Shown here: positions 47,316-61,060 of the stretch, in pieces
How positions within the stretch are numbered: the first letter of the stretch is position 1
How the letters are laid out: the number at the start of each line of letters is the position of its first letter
Source of the DNA: Podocnemis expansa
Lineage: Eukaryota > Chordata > Testudines > Podocnemididae
Assembly (NCBI GenBank): GCA_007922195.1
Contig: ML681963.1
Span: 141,918,404 to 141,982,403, forward strand
Length of the DNA: 64,000 bases
Reading direction: 5' to 3'
Translations under genes and position numbers: made by a program
The notes under the pieces: model-generated
Databases searched by the model: none
Told to the model about the DNA's origin: nothing
What the model saw: only the letters and a program-made list of their open reading frames with translations

Positions 47316-48095
47316 ATGGTTGTCAAACTCATTCTATTTGGGGGGCCACAGTGGAAGGCAAGACACCAGCTGGGGGCCATGTGGCTGCATGAGTTCCCCA
47401 GCCCTTTCCTCTTCCATGTTCAGAGTGGCGTGGGCTTCCCTTTCCCCTCCCCAACTCCGTAAGCTCTCTAATACCTTCCCTTTCTCCTGCCCTGTGAGCT
47501 CCCTTTCCACATGCTGGCTCCCAAACACCCACCTCCTTTCTGTTTCCCCTACCTCCTGGTGTCTGACAAAAAAAAAATCAGTCTTAGTCACAGGCAGCCA
47601 GGCTGGGCTCCTACCTCTCCCCCTCCCAGCCTACTCATTGTCAGTTATTCAGAATGCTGCCCTTTGGCTGGCTCAGTCCCAGCTGGCCTTTGATTGGCTT
47701 GTTCTCATGTGAGTCCCAGTCACTTCTTCCTTTATTATTTGTGATTTGTTCAATGTGCTGTCAATCAACTTAGCATGCCAACTGACTGATAGTGAACAGT
47801 TGTGGTGGGGGCGATGCAGCAGCTCCCCAGAGCCAGCCTAGCCTGCTGTAATTGAGACTCTGATTGGTTGGCAGACCACAATAGAGCTGAGCTGGGATTG
47901 GCTTGAGCGCTTCCTTTGTTCCCTTGTGCTGTGACTTGGATCATGTGTGAGTGAGTGAGTCAGATGCATGCCTAGCTCTGCTGTTTCAGGAGCCTGTCTC
48001 TGGAGTTCACTGCTGTAGGCAGCTTCCAGGCACAGCCTAGGCAGCTTGTTCACAGGCTGAATCTGGCCTGTGGGCTGTGAGGTTTGAAACACCCC
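47316..48095. mobile_element. hAT-type element, 'ggtttgaaacacccct' family
   Basis: The left end ATGGTTGTCAAACTCATTC and right end GTGAGGTTTGAAACACCCC are inverted forms of a 'caggggtgtcaaac' terminus. The flanks TCTAAGGT and TCCAAGGT match at 7 of 8 bases. The GGGGCCACAGTGG near the left and CTGGCCTGTGGGCTGTG near the right are typical of this family. The 780-bp interior is GC-rich without a transposase. Confidence 0.8.
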
Positions 48096-48103
48096 TCCAA
48101 GGT

Positions 48104-51100
48104 GAAGAGAGAGAGCTCTCTTATTGACTTCATTACTCCAGCCCTCACAACTGTCAGTAGCCATCAGTGGGAGAGCTGCTTCTGCCAACCTGGGACTGAC
48201 CTTACTGATGACACTTTTAAATCAGAATAGCTTATTCACGCCATCTTCAGTGATATAGTCTATACTGGCATAAATATATGTATGTATCTTGGGTTTCAAA
48301 CACAGATGAAAATTGTTTTTCTAAAAATGGCAAGGAATATTTTGATTGGTGTTTCTGTGGAAAAGCAGTGACTTACAAAATGTAAGCTTGGGGCTAAATG
48401 GAAACTTTAAACTTCACATGTCTATGTGGTAGGCAGGTAGCGAGACTGTTCTTCTTGAGATAAAAAGGAAACTGAAGAAAAATAATTTTTAATGGTCCCT
48501 AATAAGTGTCCAGTTGTTTTGTTTCAATAAGAATAGAAAGAAGTAGCTGCTACGGAAGATAGCAATCTCTGTAGAGTGCAGCAAGCTCAAAGTAACATCA
48601 CTGCTTTTCCTTGTTTTTGTTGGAGTCCTTTAACTGATTTAAAATTAAAAGCAAACAACTTTCTTCGCCCCCCCCCCCCCCAAAAGCCAGGTTTTAAATC
48701 AACAAATGTTTTATAAAATGAAGAGAACTGAAATTAGCAGGGAGGCCCAACATGCCAACTAAACACATTTCTAGTATCCGTCATGTTAATAACTTGCCAT
48801 CATGTTTTATGAAAACATCGTTTAAAAAAAATTTTTGTCTGTACAATTAATTCACCCAAGGCACATTTTTAAAATATGTTTAGAGCTCCTTAACCATTCA
48901 TTTTTTAATAAAGAGTGAGCACAATGGGAAAACAGATAAAGGGGCTATGTATCTGATCCAAAGCTCATCAGTCAGAGTGAATCTTTTTGTTGATTGTAGT
49001 GGGCTTTCAATCAGGCTCTATATTAGATATTGCATTTCAAGTGGTGAGCACGATAGACTAGTAGAGGGTGTGGATTAGTGCATATTACTTAAATATTTTT
49101 GGATCTTTTTAACATTTATGTTCAAGGTGCATTTTTTGACTAACAGATTGGTCAGGTTGCCTAGATGTGTACAGGTCCTGGATGTAATTAGGTATTTTAA
49201 CATTGGGTTTAAATCCTATTAACATAGAAAGGAAACAATTGTCACATAGGAACAATTCAAAGGTCTGTCTTGTCTGTTACCCTCTCTCTGCCATTGGTCT
49301 GTGGTGTCTGGTTTTGACATGGGTGGAAAAACCCCATGCTGTAATGCTTCTGTGTGATTTTCCTCATGCTGGTGGAGGATGTTTTGACAGCTGAATGTAG
49401 CAATCTGCTAATGCCCTGAAGCATGAGGATTGATAGCCCTTATAATTTTTGTTCTTGCTACTGTAACTGCAGAAGTTATTCTTATTCATCCTAACCAGTC
49501 AATCTCTGGATGACAAAACCATGGGCACATATCTCAGACATTGACCACAATGGTGCCAAAATAATAGTGATAAATCTTTATGACAGTGAAACCCTGTGGG
49601 GCTCACTTAAATTTAGTTTTAAATACTTGTCATTTTTACTCCATTGTTTGAAGCAGCTCATACTGTAGCAAGTCAGCTAAACATGTCCCCTGCTAGCTGC
49701 TCTGTGGGGTGCATTTTATTTTAGAGAAAAAGGAAGGATGATTTATGTTGTTTTTCAGGGCTTTGACATAGTCACACAGCATGGAAGCTAAAAAACTAAG
49801 TACTTCCTGGCAGACCTCAGGACTAACCCATGTGACATGATGTAAACAAAGAATTTGGTGGCACTTTGAAAGACTAACAAATTTGTTTATTGTGTGAGCT
49901 TTCATGGGAGAAAATCTCACTTCGTCAGACACTTGAAGATAGGGAACATCCTGTGACATAGGTACCCTGTCAGGTCAGGATGGAGACTTGTGGCTGCATG
50001 TATATGCTGCTGCAGAAATTAAAACAAAAATCACATTGTCTCACTTTCCGACCTCTGTTCTATTCAATGAATATGAGAAATAGCTCAGTATGAGCACCAG
50101 TGGCATGTTTTCAAACTGAAGATGTAGTTCCCTCTCCCCATTTCAACTGACAAAAATAGTCACAATAGCTGGGAGAAGCAAGGAAGCTTAATTGCAGCAA
50201 CACAGACAATTCTATGCAAATAGCATGACCATAAGGACTGGATAGTGACTTCATCTGCATAAACACACCTATAAGGTAGCTCTTATAAAAGATATCACAG
50301 TTTCTTTGACATTGCTTTTATATTTTAAATAAGAATATTCATTTGTGCCACATTGTGCAAGAGAGAGAGGGACTGAGAAAAATGGAGCTTACAACAGGGG
50401 CAAACTCTGAATCCCTTCCTGCTGGATAGAACATAAAATCCAGTCTGGGCTTTTCCTGTATCTGATTTAGGAGGAAGGGTGTTGTAGTCAGATCTAACTT
50501 GGGTATAGATTTGAGAGAGAAATCTTAACGTTTTAGGGCTATTGGATTTGTATATTTAGTTCTGGTCTTTCTCTCCTCAAACTGGTTTTTAAAAGTTCAA
50601 TTTCTTCAAAAAATTTTTAGAAAAAATTATTAGTTTAGAAAAAGGATGGGTGATTTTCCATCAAATATTTGAAGTGAAAAAGCATTTTTTTAAAAAACTG
50701 TCAATCAAAATTGTGAAACATTTTGATTTTCCCCAAACCATACTTTTCCATAAAATAAAATGGTTGAATAATTCTAACCAGCTCTAGTTTCTGGATGTAA
50801 GGAGAAGCAGTCACTCAAGTGAAGTCTGTTTATGCAATCTCTGCTAAGAAGAAAGAGTACAGTTTGTTAACTGATTTCATGGATTCCCCTGTAAGGTTTC
50901 TTTCCCACATAAACTCCAATGTTTTTGCAAAGGATAATAATGGTGGGCTGTGAACCCCAGTGTGACTGCTCATCTTAAAAGACTCAAACTATGGTGACAT
51001 CATCATATATTCTTTTGCCTTTTACCCAACTTACTCAATATGAAAGAACCACACAGGCCTCATCAAATATTATTATTGCCTATGTATGACATGCAAGGCC

Positions 51101-51570
51101 TAACTGCCTAAGTATACAGCTGGTTTCTGAGACATAAACAGCGGAGGTACTAGCGGGTTCCCAAAGTATGTAAAAGGGTACTATTCTAGTTACATGCCAC
51201 ATATCTAAGTAAGAGTCTAAAATAAAAAGGTCTCTTTGTGGAAAAATGAGATACACATGTAATTAAAAAGGAATTTAATGGGTGGAGATGGAAGTTTATG
51301 TGTGGTATAGATGAAGTTAAGACCGTTATGCTGGCTTTTAAGTATGTGTTGTGTAAAAGGGTAGCTTTAGAGGAGCACTAAAGGAGAAAGTTGGAATGGA
51401 TGAATTCATGATACTCAGACCTCATGAAATAGCTGCAGTGTCAAGGTATGTTCTGCTTTTTGGGAATATAAGATGTAGGGGAGTACATCACAATCAACTA
51501 GCAATACAGCCTCAACTCCATGCAAAATGCTGTGGCAAAAAAAATACATTGAGTCCTTGCGTGTACCCAG
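48104..51570. other. Intergenic stretch, little recognisable
   Basis: AT-rich DNA with a C14 run near 48667-48681. Apart from the single palindromic-repeat arm at 49841-49940 I see no feature that I can support on either strand. Confidence 0.6.
49841..49940. repeat. Palindromic snap-back repeat, single arm
   Basis: ACAAAGAATTTGGTGGCACT, AAAGACTAACAAATTTGTTT, GTGAGCTTTCATGGGAGAAA and CTCACTTCGTCAGAC are all in order. Only this arm is present. Confidence 0.75.
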
Positions 51571-51574
51571 TGGA

Positions 51575-51974
51575 ATAATGCAACAGTTCTCAGCCTGGAG
51601 TTGGGGCCCCCTTAGGGGCACCAAAAACTACACAGAGTCTGTGAGGCTCAAGTAATATTGAGGTCATTTAGCCCCCTTATGCTTGGCTAGATTGGAGGAG
51701 TAGAAGCCCCTTGCTCCATGCTAGCTGGAATAGAAGAGCAGTCTCCACTCCTCAACCCCAAGCCATGAGGGTGCCCAACCAGAGCAGAGGAGCAGCCTCT
51801 TCAAGCTCCATAGTGGCCAGAGCGAAGGAGCATCCTTTCCACCCCATCTTGTATTGAGCCCCTAGCAAGCTTGGGTGTCTGACTGGAGCAGAGCAGTGCT
51901 GCATTGGTGGGGGCCTGGAGCAGCTATGGCCAGCCTATCAATACCTACTGCCTCCATTTCCCTTAGTCCATGAG
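51575..51974. mobile_element. Left end of an hAT-like element, partial
   Basis: It begins CAACAGTTCTCAGCCTGGAG TTGGGGCC-like text, a variant of 'cagtggttctcaacctgg'. GC-rich interior follows until the next element starts at 51975. I could not find the matching right end, so the extent is a guess. Confidence 0.4.
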
Positions 51975-52754
51975 CAAGAGTTAAAGTATAATTTGATGGG
52001 CCCCGCTCATGCACCTCAGCTACTGCCCCCAAACATGTGCTCCCCACAAGCCTGCTCCCCACAAGCCTACCCCCCTCCACCACAGCTACTGTCTATGGCC
52101 TCTTTCTTGCTGTTGGTCCACCAACCCTTCCCAAACCCCCCACCATACCACACTATCTTCCCTCACTGCCCCAGGCCTACCCCCTCCCCCATGCCCTTTC
52201 CATACCAGGCCAGCTCATCTGTCCCCAACACCCCCACCTCCCTGAATTTCCCAATTCCCAGTTGTCTGCTGGTAACAGTGTTATACCAAATTAGTGAGCA
52301 CCCCTTAAACCTCCCCCTACAACCCCATAATTTCAAGTCCTTGGGCGAATACTACCCCAAACCCCCCACCGGGCCCCCCTTTCTTGGCTGCCATGTCACT
52401 GCAGAGTGGCCTTGGCCCAGGCTGAGTCTCTGGCCAGAACCTACTCTGACTGAGCCTGCCCAGAGGCTCTGAGCAGGCTCAGGCCAGAGTCTATGCCCAG
52501 GCCGGGGAAGCTCTGTGCCGGCTGGAATGGCATTCTGGAGCCTGTTATTTTTAAAGGCTCACCGTCAAGGACCCTAAAAATAGAAAATGGATCTGGAACA
52601 CTGCATTACTGGGCTTGCTATTTTTAAGTGGGGGGCCCTGGAATGCAGTGTTCCAGCTCCATTTTCTATTTGCAGAGGTCCCGAACACTGAGATCCTAAG
52701 AATGGTGGGCCGAGGAACCGTGTTCCACCACGTTCTGGCCTACTTTAACCCCTG
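51975..52754. mobile_element. hAT-type element, CAGGGGTTAAAGTA family, long copy
   Basis: A 780-bp element starts CAAGAGTTAAAGTATAAT and ends TACTTTAACCCCTG, with exact 8-bp flanks TCCATGAG (51967-51974, 52755-52762). It shares both ends and the first interior segment with the 129-bp copy at 8076. The C-rich frames in it (up to 159 residues) are low-complexity by-products. Confidence 0.93.
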
Positions 52755-52762
52755 TCCATGAG

Positions 52763-54385
52763 GGATGGGAGGAGGTGGGGCCACACACACTGTGCGATGG
52801 AAGCTGCAACGGAAAAGCATCTTAGTCAGGTAAGGGTAATTTGTTATTTATGTAAGTGGTGGTGATGTCATTATATGAGTTTATGGAGGTTGTATGTGTT
52901 TATGTTAGGGTTGGAGGGAATAGGGTGGAAGAGCATGTTAACTAGTAGGGCTTTCGCTCAAAAAGGCCAGGAAACAGTGGAGCAGTGAGGTGATTTTTTT
53001 TTTATCTCTGTATATAGCACTGAGGACCAAACAGACTGGTATTTGAGGCACATTTCCATTTAACACTGAAAAAAATACCCAGTTCCCAAATTAATGTTAT
53101 CTCCTGCATAAAAATACCAGCAACTTTGTCAGGCTTCCTGGTGCAGAGGATTACAGCCCTGCTTAGGTTTGGTTGGATTGCTGCAGAGGATGTGCCTTGG
53201 GGCTGGAGGTGAAGGATGCTGAACAGGGGGAGCTGATGCTGTGCAGTGGCTGGTGGCAGTTGCTGGTGTTGGCAGCTGGGCTCATTGCTGTGGTTCAGCT
53301 CCTCCAGATGGCAGAAACGCAAGTAGAGGCATCTCACCAGATCCAGCCTCAGTGAGTGGGATGCATCATGGGGCTGCATGCAACATGATGCAAAAGTTTG
53401 AGAACTTGCCCTGTGTGCAATCTCCTGCAGGTACAGGGAGCCTGGGGGGAAGCCTCTTGTGGGCTTCTTTGTGGGATACATTTGGGAAGTAGAAGCCTCT
53501 AGGGGAGCAGAAGCTGTGGTAGAATGTTAGAGCTGCCTGAGCTTGCTGCCCTTGGGGGATTGGTTTAATTATTCTTGCCTGTTAGGAGCCAGGGTTTCCC
53601 ATATGTTGCAATAAGTCCCTCACATTCTGGTTTATTTCATGGCCAGACTGCAAGTAGCCATCACCTTGAATTGTTGCTTTCCCACAGCGATGAGAGGAGG
53701 GAGATTAAACTGACTGTAAGAAGCATATTAAATTCAACACTCTTTGTGTCCTTGAAGCCTTTTCTTACTAAATAATATAGGACTCAGTTTGCAATCAATT
53801 ATCTCTTGCCTTGAGCCTATTGCAAAGAGCCAGTATTAAGCCCAGATGGGTAACTTCAACTGAAGTTAATGGGCTTAAAGGCATGAATTTATTCCTCAAA
53901 CTTCCCTCCCCCATTTTCTTTCTTTTTAAGGCTCTTGCTTTTCCCTAGCCAGATTATATTCTTGTATTTCTCAATGGATGAATGAACGACTGCAATTGAT
54001 CAATTTGGAATTTTCTTCCAAAACAGATATTTTGCTTTTGTTTGGTTTAAGCAGCTGCGCTGAGTGTCTAAAAGGGGGATATGTAGGTATCTTAATAGAA
54101 TTATCCATTCTGTTAAAAACAACTGTATCATGCAAACAAAATGAAAACACTTCTAGCTATTAATTATACACTAATTTTAAAAAGAATACATGAAAATAAC
54201 ATTAAGGGGCTAATGTACTAACATAAGCCAGTAATTTTTTTGCTTATCATGGCCATTTCCTGCTTTGTTTTTGTCTCAGATGATTGTGCTGATACACTGT
54301 AGTGATCTGAAGAAAGCCATTTGCTCCACTTGGCCCAGGTTTCTTTCTGTTGTCTTGCCTCCTGGCTGATTTTATTCCAGAAAAC
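52763..54385. other. Intergenic stretch, unassigned
   Basis: Moderately GC-rich from 53130 to 53560, then AT-rich. A 159-residue minus-strand frame (53481-53002) has no recognisable motif. I cannot support a gene or name a repeat here. Confidence 0.5.
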
Positions 54386-54389
54386 CTCA

Positions 54390-54480
54390 TGCAATAAGTA
54401 TATTTGTTATTCTTTAAGTGCCACAAGACTCCTTGTTTGTTTGCTTTACTGAACTAAACTAACACGGCTGCCCCTTTGCA
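54390..54480. repeat. Palindromic snap-back repeat, right arm
   Basis: CATGCAATAAGTATATTTGT, TCTTTAAGTGCCACAAGACT, CCTTGTTTGTTTGCTTTACT and GAACTAAACTAACACGGCTG occur in order, ending at GCCCCTTTGCA. Only the right half is present. Confidence 0.8.
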
Positions 54481-54593
54481 TTTTTACTGCCCCAGGTTCC
54501 TTTCTACTCCAAACAACCCTCACAGACTCTGGCTGCTTGCCCCCAAATTCTCATCTGGGCTTTCCCAGGCTCCCTTCCACCAACTCCCCTCAG

Positions 54594-55624
54594 CTATTCC
54601 AGGATTTGTCTGATTCTGTTGTCTTTTCTCCAGACTCCAACAGTCTTAGAGTCTTCTATATTCTCTTCCATAACAATTTCCTCATAGGAGCTGCTGCCTG
54701 TTTCTGTACACTCATCCTCTGTTCCCCCAACAGTTCTGGTTTTCTCAGTGCACTGTATCTCCCCAATATGGTTCTTGCTGACTGGTTTTGGGGGATGAGG
54801 CTCAGTGATGTTTCTCACTAGCAGGAAATGTTGAAGGATTATCCATTCTAGGGACTTCAGGATGGAATTCCCCTGCAGAATAGTGATGGAACTTTTCACA
54901 AGGGGATGTGGAGCCTGCTCTCTGTTAGCACAAAATAATATTTTAAAAGAAGTTTAAAAATGGAGCAGAGGGAATACAGTTGCCATTATTGTCTTCCAGA
55001 CATGAAAGACCAACACCCCATTCTGTGTAGCCAATCCAACTGAAAAAGAATATAAATCAGTTAGAAGAAGATATATTATGAGCTTGTTTGGATTATAAAT
55101 CTTCTTTTCTCCTTTTAAAATAGCTTAAAAATAAAAAAAATATTTAAAAACAATAAATACTAAAAGCAGAAAAGCTACTCTGAATCCATGTATGTGTTCT
55201 GAATTTCATTCTGTTTTTAAATGGAGCTGTAAATCCAATCTTTCCTGACCAACTTCTAGATCTGCAATTTTATTTGAGGCTTGTTTCTCATTATGGTTTG
55301 TCAGGGCTTTGGAAATTTGTAAAGATATTCCCATGACTGCTAACATCAGTTCTTTGAGGTTAGTACTGACAAGAGCTCTAGTGAAGACAAGGCACCTGTG
55401 GCCAAATGTATTTTTACCACAGTGTCAAACTTCCTTTCTTCTGGCTTACTTAACATTAAAATTGTGATGAAAATGCTGAAATCTGCCAGTGTCTCAGCTA
55501 CACTTGGGACTCCTGTAACAGAGCTAGCACCAGTGGGAATATTTTTATAAATTTCCCTGAGTAGACATATGCGATCATCAAGATTCAGATACTCCTGGGT
55601 GGGAACAGAATGTCTGAAGCCCAA
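54594..55624 (-). pseudogene. Unidentified protein-like reading frames, broken
   Basis: Two minus-strand frames in this interval look less like chance than the other frames in the window. The first (55624-55346, 92 residues) is mixed-composition and free of low complexity. An overlapping neighbouring frame continues downstream to about 55218 with a leucine-spaced, coiled-coil-like pattern, so a frameshift near 55370 would join them. The second (54899-54594, 101 residues) ends in an acidic, serine-rich segment. A hydrophobic stretch lies between, near 55180-55120. I recognise no family. It could be a dead host gene, an old retroelement coding piece or coincidence. Confidence 0.2.
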
Positions 55625-55739
55625 AGAATAAGCAATTGAATCAATTGATTCTATACAATATTACTGTACTATAAAAGCGTACTGACTAAGGGCTTTTATT
55701 AAAGACTGTGAGATGCTGGTGACTGTATCATTGTGACGT

Positions 55740-56640
55740 GTATTAACAGTATATGGGGAATTTTGAATAGTCATTGATATTATGCTTAAAAATCTGTGAC
55801 CAAACAAAGGGAGAAACAGGTTTTCCCCTAGACGGGAAGAAGGTTGCTATTTACCTGTCTCCAGTGTAAATTATGCATTATGGAATAAAAACAGCAGAAA
55901 CTTTATTTACATATGAATCAGTAGGGGGATGGAAAGTCAACAAGAAGGAAAGAACAGCAGGAGGTCATTCTGACTCTGGGGAACAAAACAATGAGCTTTA
56001 GGAAATTAAGAGCAAATGTAAAAAGCCATTTTGACACAATCTTCTGAGGGAACAAAGAATTTTATTCTGCGCCCGTTGGATTCTGGCTAGAAAAGCCAGT
56101 CATGCTGGAGAATACTAACAACTTGGTATGTCTAAGAAACAGTGTAGGCAAAGCTCTATCTTTCTAGGATTAAGATACAGACACTAGAAAGCATGTTTGT
56201 TTTGGTTGTAACCCTATCATATCTCTTTCATTCTTGTATGAAATCACTTGAATCTCTGTTCTTCCTTAATAAACTTACTCTTGGTTTATTACGAAACCAA
56301 CTCAATGTCGTGTATTAAATCGAAGGATGAAGTCTTCAGCTAATGTAGCTGACTGGTGTATTCTGTTTCTTTGGAGGCCAGTAAACTTAACTTCTCTCTG
56401 ATTGTCCAATAAAAGGGATTGGACACTGCAGGGGAGCTGCAGGAGTGGAAAGGGTGTTGATATCACCCGGAGAGGACCAGTGGGGCTCCAGCATGAGGCC
56501 ATTGTGCTGTGGGTTGACTGCTGTCATCAGGTCTCTGAGCCAAAGCTGCACAGCACAGAAGCATCCAAGGTTAGAGGGCAAGTAGTGGTAAAACCCTTTA
56601 CTGGTCTAGGTGAATTAGCCTAGTGCCATAACACAGCCTT
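55740..56640 (+). mobile_element. LTR-like element, sense
   Basis: The region carries text known to me from dispersed turtle LTR-type repeats: CAGTGTAGGCAAAGCTC, then TGAAATCACTTGAATCTCTG, an AATAAA signal at 56268-56273 in CTTCCTTAATAAACTTACTC, and GGACACTGCAGGGGAGCTGC about 150 bases further on. The order fits R-U5-like sequence followed by internal leader. There is no gag, pol or env reading frame. Borders and target duplication were not found, so the class is tentative. Confidence 0.45.
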
Positions 56641-59600
56641 AGTTATTCCTGTAACTGTCTCATCAGAATGATTATTTTTTATGATGGAATTTCATAAAAA
56701 TAGCACACATCTGTGCATAGGGAGAGATAAGGGGAGGGTAGAGGAAGTGAATAAATGCATCTAGGAGAATGTTTCATCATGATGATATTCCACTCGATGA
56801 TATGGACAAAAGATTCTTAGAGGGGAAACAACTGTCATCTCTCAGTGAATAGAATGGTCCTGAGTGGCATTCAGTGACCAGGATCAAACAGGGATATTGA
56901 CAGAAGGAACTGTCTCAAGTAGTTCATTTCAGGATTCAAAAGGAGCAGGATAGCAAAACTTGGAATTTATTAACAGGCAATCTCACAGGGCAAAGGAGAA
57001 TGAATAGTAAAGGACAAAGAGAGAAAAGGGAATGCAAGAGTGGGAGGGCTGAGAAGATGACAATTTATTTTGCTTGGCCTCAAATGCTTCCAGATTACAT
57101 TAATTTAAAAGAGAGAGAGAGCCCAAGCTGCAAAATGCAGATTCATATTTCATCAGTGTTTAGGGGTATTGATTTTATCACTTGTTTAAAATGGAACTTC
57201 TTTGTTTAGTTTATTGCCTCCCAAACCACCAGCAAGTTGCGTATGATTGGCAGTTCCTATGCAGGGGAACCTGGGGCAGGCACAATGAGACCTGCAGCAC
57301 GTTCGTGTTTCCACAGCTCATCTCAACCCTTTGTGCAAACATCCCCACACACAGTGCCTTGTTCTAGAGTATCTGTTTCTCTCACATTCATAATCACTAA
57401 AATCCCCCAAGTAAACAGTTTCACAAAGGGGAAAAAATTAACCTTGAAATTTTCAATGAATTGTTTAATTGTTCATAAAAACCGTAAACTATATGCTAGT
57501 GGGCAGCAGTTTTAGACAAGCACTTTGGACTATATTATAAAATGGCTTACTGATTTGTTTACATAAAGGAATAGGCAAAACAAACTTTGTGCAGAGAGAC
57601 CAATTAACTGTACCCAACTGGGTAATAGAAACATATGTGCATATTTTACTACATGGCCATCCCTAATAACAGTACCCAAGAGCACCTGAGTTTAGCAATT
57701 TGATTGGATATAATCCTAACACCCCATTATCTGTTATAGACTTGTGCCACTCATCAACATTTTTAATGAAATATCATGACATCTGCTTATCTTTTTGGAA
57801 GGTCAAAGAGCACATTTTCTAAATTAACCTAGTATGTTGTAATAATTATTAGCAAAGTTGTCCAGTGCTGATTGAATCTGATATGCTAGTGATTTTTTCC
57901 CCCCAAATGCAACATCCTCAGTAATATATAGCTGTACTGATTTACAGGCATGGATAGACAATTAACATTTTCAAGAATTTTGCTACAAGAATGAGAAAGT
58001 ACATAGTATTTAACCGCATTTCAAGAGCTATATTTCCTGTTCTGATTAACTAAATTAAAAGGAGATGTGGTAGCTAAATATATGGTGAGTTTTTTATGCT
58101 AAGTCAAATACTTTGGCAGCCATAAGTTTACATCTTCATGTTTTGTATGCAATTATTGGTAAATTTGTATTTCAGCTTGTCACTTTCTTACTGACTGCTA
58201 ATTAGAGATTTTCACACTGATCATTTTGCAGCCACCGTTTCTAAGAGACTAGTTTTTAGAGCTGCCCTAGCCTCAGATTTTCCAGTTTGCAGGAAATTTC
58301 AAAATTTCCCAAAGCTGGAATTTCTGTGTAATATTGGAAGCATGGTGTTCCCCCTCCACCCCAAAATCTGTTTTTTCCACAAATTCAACAGCTCCTAACT
58401 GCAACTGACATTCTTTTTCATCCCATACTCTGCCATTGACAGAGCTTCCAGTGTCCACAGTTTTAGGACACCCCATCACATGGTCTGTCATGTGGTCAGA
58501 GACCCAAGACCTTCCAGATTCTGTGGCTTTAGAGCAGTGCTGACATACAGATTGTCCCAGGGCCAGGCACACCCAGCTTCCAACTGGTTCCCCAGGCTGC
58601 CAGACTTTTTGGATGGCTGTTTTAGGAACTGGGAGAGTCAGGCAGCCTGGACAATCAGTGGGTCTGAAAGTCTGGATGTCCTGAACGCCTTGCCCATGAG
58701 GCCATCTGCATGGGGGCTGCCCTGAAGCTTCAGAATCGAATCCCTGGGATCTGAGCAGCCGATCTGGCAGTTTTTCATTGGAAACCTGCTGTGGTTCTTT
58801 AGAACTGTGTCAAACAAGATACCTTTCTGTGAAACATTTTCAGTTTAATGAATCAACATTTCCCAGCCAGCTGTAATAGCTGTCCCCTCTATTCTGGACC
58901 CACAGGTTATCTGGGGAAGAGTGTGAAGAAATTCTGGGACTATTTTTTATACCTATTGTTAGGTTTTTTTTCCATGTGTCCCTCTTTCTGTAAGTTTTTA
59001 AACTTTTTAAATAGTTTTTATATAATAATGTGTACTAGGCACTTCACAGACAAGTAGGAGTTCAAGGTCATAACTCAAGAAGTTAATTTGGTCTGTGTGC
59101 CCATGTACTCTTTGATCTCCTGACTGAAGCTACCAACAAGAATACTAGATAGATGACTTGTCATACAAATATTGCAACTTGCTGTTTATAAATGAGTACA
59201 AATTTGATGATCTGCATCTACTCCCAAATGTTCAGTGTCTACAGCACAAAACCCATCACTTCTGGACCTAGATCATGGCCAGTCACATGTTTTATAATGG
59301 GGAAATATATCCACTGAGAAAATCTCTGAGGCAACCAAGTTCATTTTATTTGCCACTGAGCAGTCAACTGAGAGTAATTTGATCTGGTCACTACTAATTC
59401 AAACTGGACAAGCACCAAAAGCACTCTGGAGTCTGTAGAATAATACTGTTAAATAGTGACAAAGGTGAAAAGGTCTATATTTTCTGTCTCTCTTCAACTA
59501 TGCAATCTCTCATTCTCTATTTAAATTTTGTATTTTATATGTTGTAGGATTTAAACCCTCTCCTAAGGTTAGTTAGTCAATAAGAGTCTCATATATATTA

Positions 59601-61060
59601 AAATTTGTAGTGGGTAGTCTTAAGAGTTACTCCATCCATTGAAACACCTAATCACCACTAGAGGGCAGCTGAACAACGTTTGAAGTGAAAGTACTGAACA
59701 GGACATTTTAGTAAAGTGGCTGAAATAGTTGTCAGCGAAGTCAACAGACCAGATAACCTGTTAGACAGGCTTTGTAACTACTGAGCACAAGAAAACAATC
59801 AGAATATCGGGAGCTCAATAGTCACACAGAAATATCCAGTTTATATCCTGATTTAAGTTGATGAGCCCCTGCAGATTTCATTGACTTCAAAGGAACCTGA
59901 GGTTGCTCAGTCCCACTAAAATCAAGCTACTGCTAAATCTGTTCACACAGTTTGCTTTATTTCCAGCCATAATTTCTATAGTTTACAGTGTAGGAGAACT
60001 GATCTTCAGATTGGTGGTTTGGTCTTTGTGGGGAAGCAACCACTTACGCTACCAGTTCCTTGGGTATAATGGCCGATTAATCCTAACTGTAGGTTAACCT
60101 TATTTCATACACTAATGGTACAGAAATGGGATGAGATTTGTTAGATGAGCTCTTTAGGCTAGCATCTTTTCTGACTATTTTCTTGGGGGGAAGGAACAGA
60201 GGATTATTCTGTTGTGGGTGCAAAAAATTGCTATTGATCCTCCTTTAACTTTGGTTAAGCAGTCACTTCTCTTGGGACTCCTATTTTTAAGATTAGCTTG
60301 AGGACTGACTTCACTTCTGGGCTAAAAATTCACCCTCTTATTAGTGCAAACAGTGTAAAAAGCTTCCTTATTGGCATGCATAGAGGAAACTACTTGAGCT
60401 TGTTAAAAGTATTCATTAGCAGAACAACAATTTCTATCTTTTGAGCTTAATATGTACGATACCTCATTAATAGGGCTTGGTTTAGGTCAAAGAGATCCTT
60501 GTAAGTGGAGATGGGTGTGAAAAAAAAGCTTGGATCGAATATCTTCCTAACTTTATATATGGGTGGGGTGAAGGGGTAGTGGTTGAGGCTGGGAGGTGGG
60601 TAGTTTGGGTTCAAGAGTTAATGGTCTGATGCATCTCTATTTACCTGATCCAGGCAACTAACCTGGAAACTCAACCACTGGGTTAATTGTTTGGAACCAC
60701 TTATGGCATTGTTAGAAAATCTAATTATTAAGCCACTTGTTTATATTGTAGTTGCATTGTCTTGCAGATAACATGTTTTATTTGTTGTTTTAATCTTCTA
60801 TTATTAAACAAACTTGTAAATAGTGAAAGCACCTTGAAATAGATATTATATGTTTCAGAGTTGTTTATGGGGGCTACTCTAGGCAGCTCAATATGTAACT
60901 GTTAAGAAAAATAATACAGCTGGACTTAGGGAAATTAGAAACACAAGTACTTGATTGAAAGAAGAAATCCAGGAAGCAGTATTTTGAAGGAGAAGTAGAG
61001 GTGACAGTGACCAGCAAATTAGGTATGAATTCAAGCTCTGTGGGAGAACAAGTTTTATGT
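56641..61060. other. Intergenic stretch without recognised features
   Basis: AT-rich sequence. No splice-framed conserved peptide, RNA gene, or terminal repeat with target duplication was found on either strand. Small open frames have no domain-like character. Confidence 0.6.

Noticed and set aside
47320..47712. 130-residue + strand frame
   Set aside because: It starts within the left end of a hAT element and has no transposase motifs such as a BED zinc finger or the hATC dimerisation region.
53002..53481. 159-residue minus-strand frame
   Set aside because: Mixed composition but no motif, no conserved pattern and no splice or polyadenylation context. I leave it as unassigned DNA.
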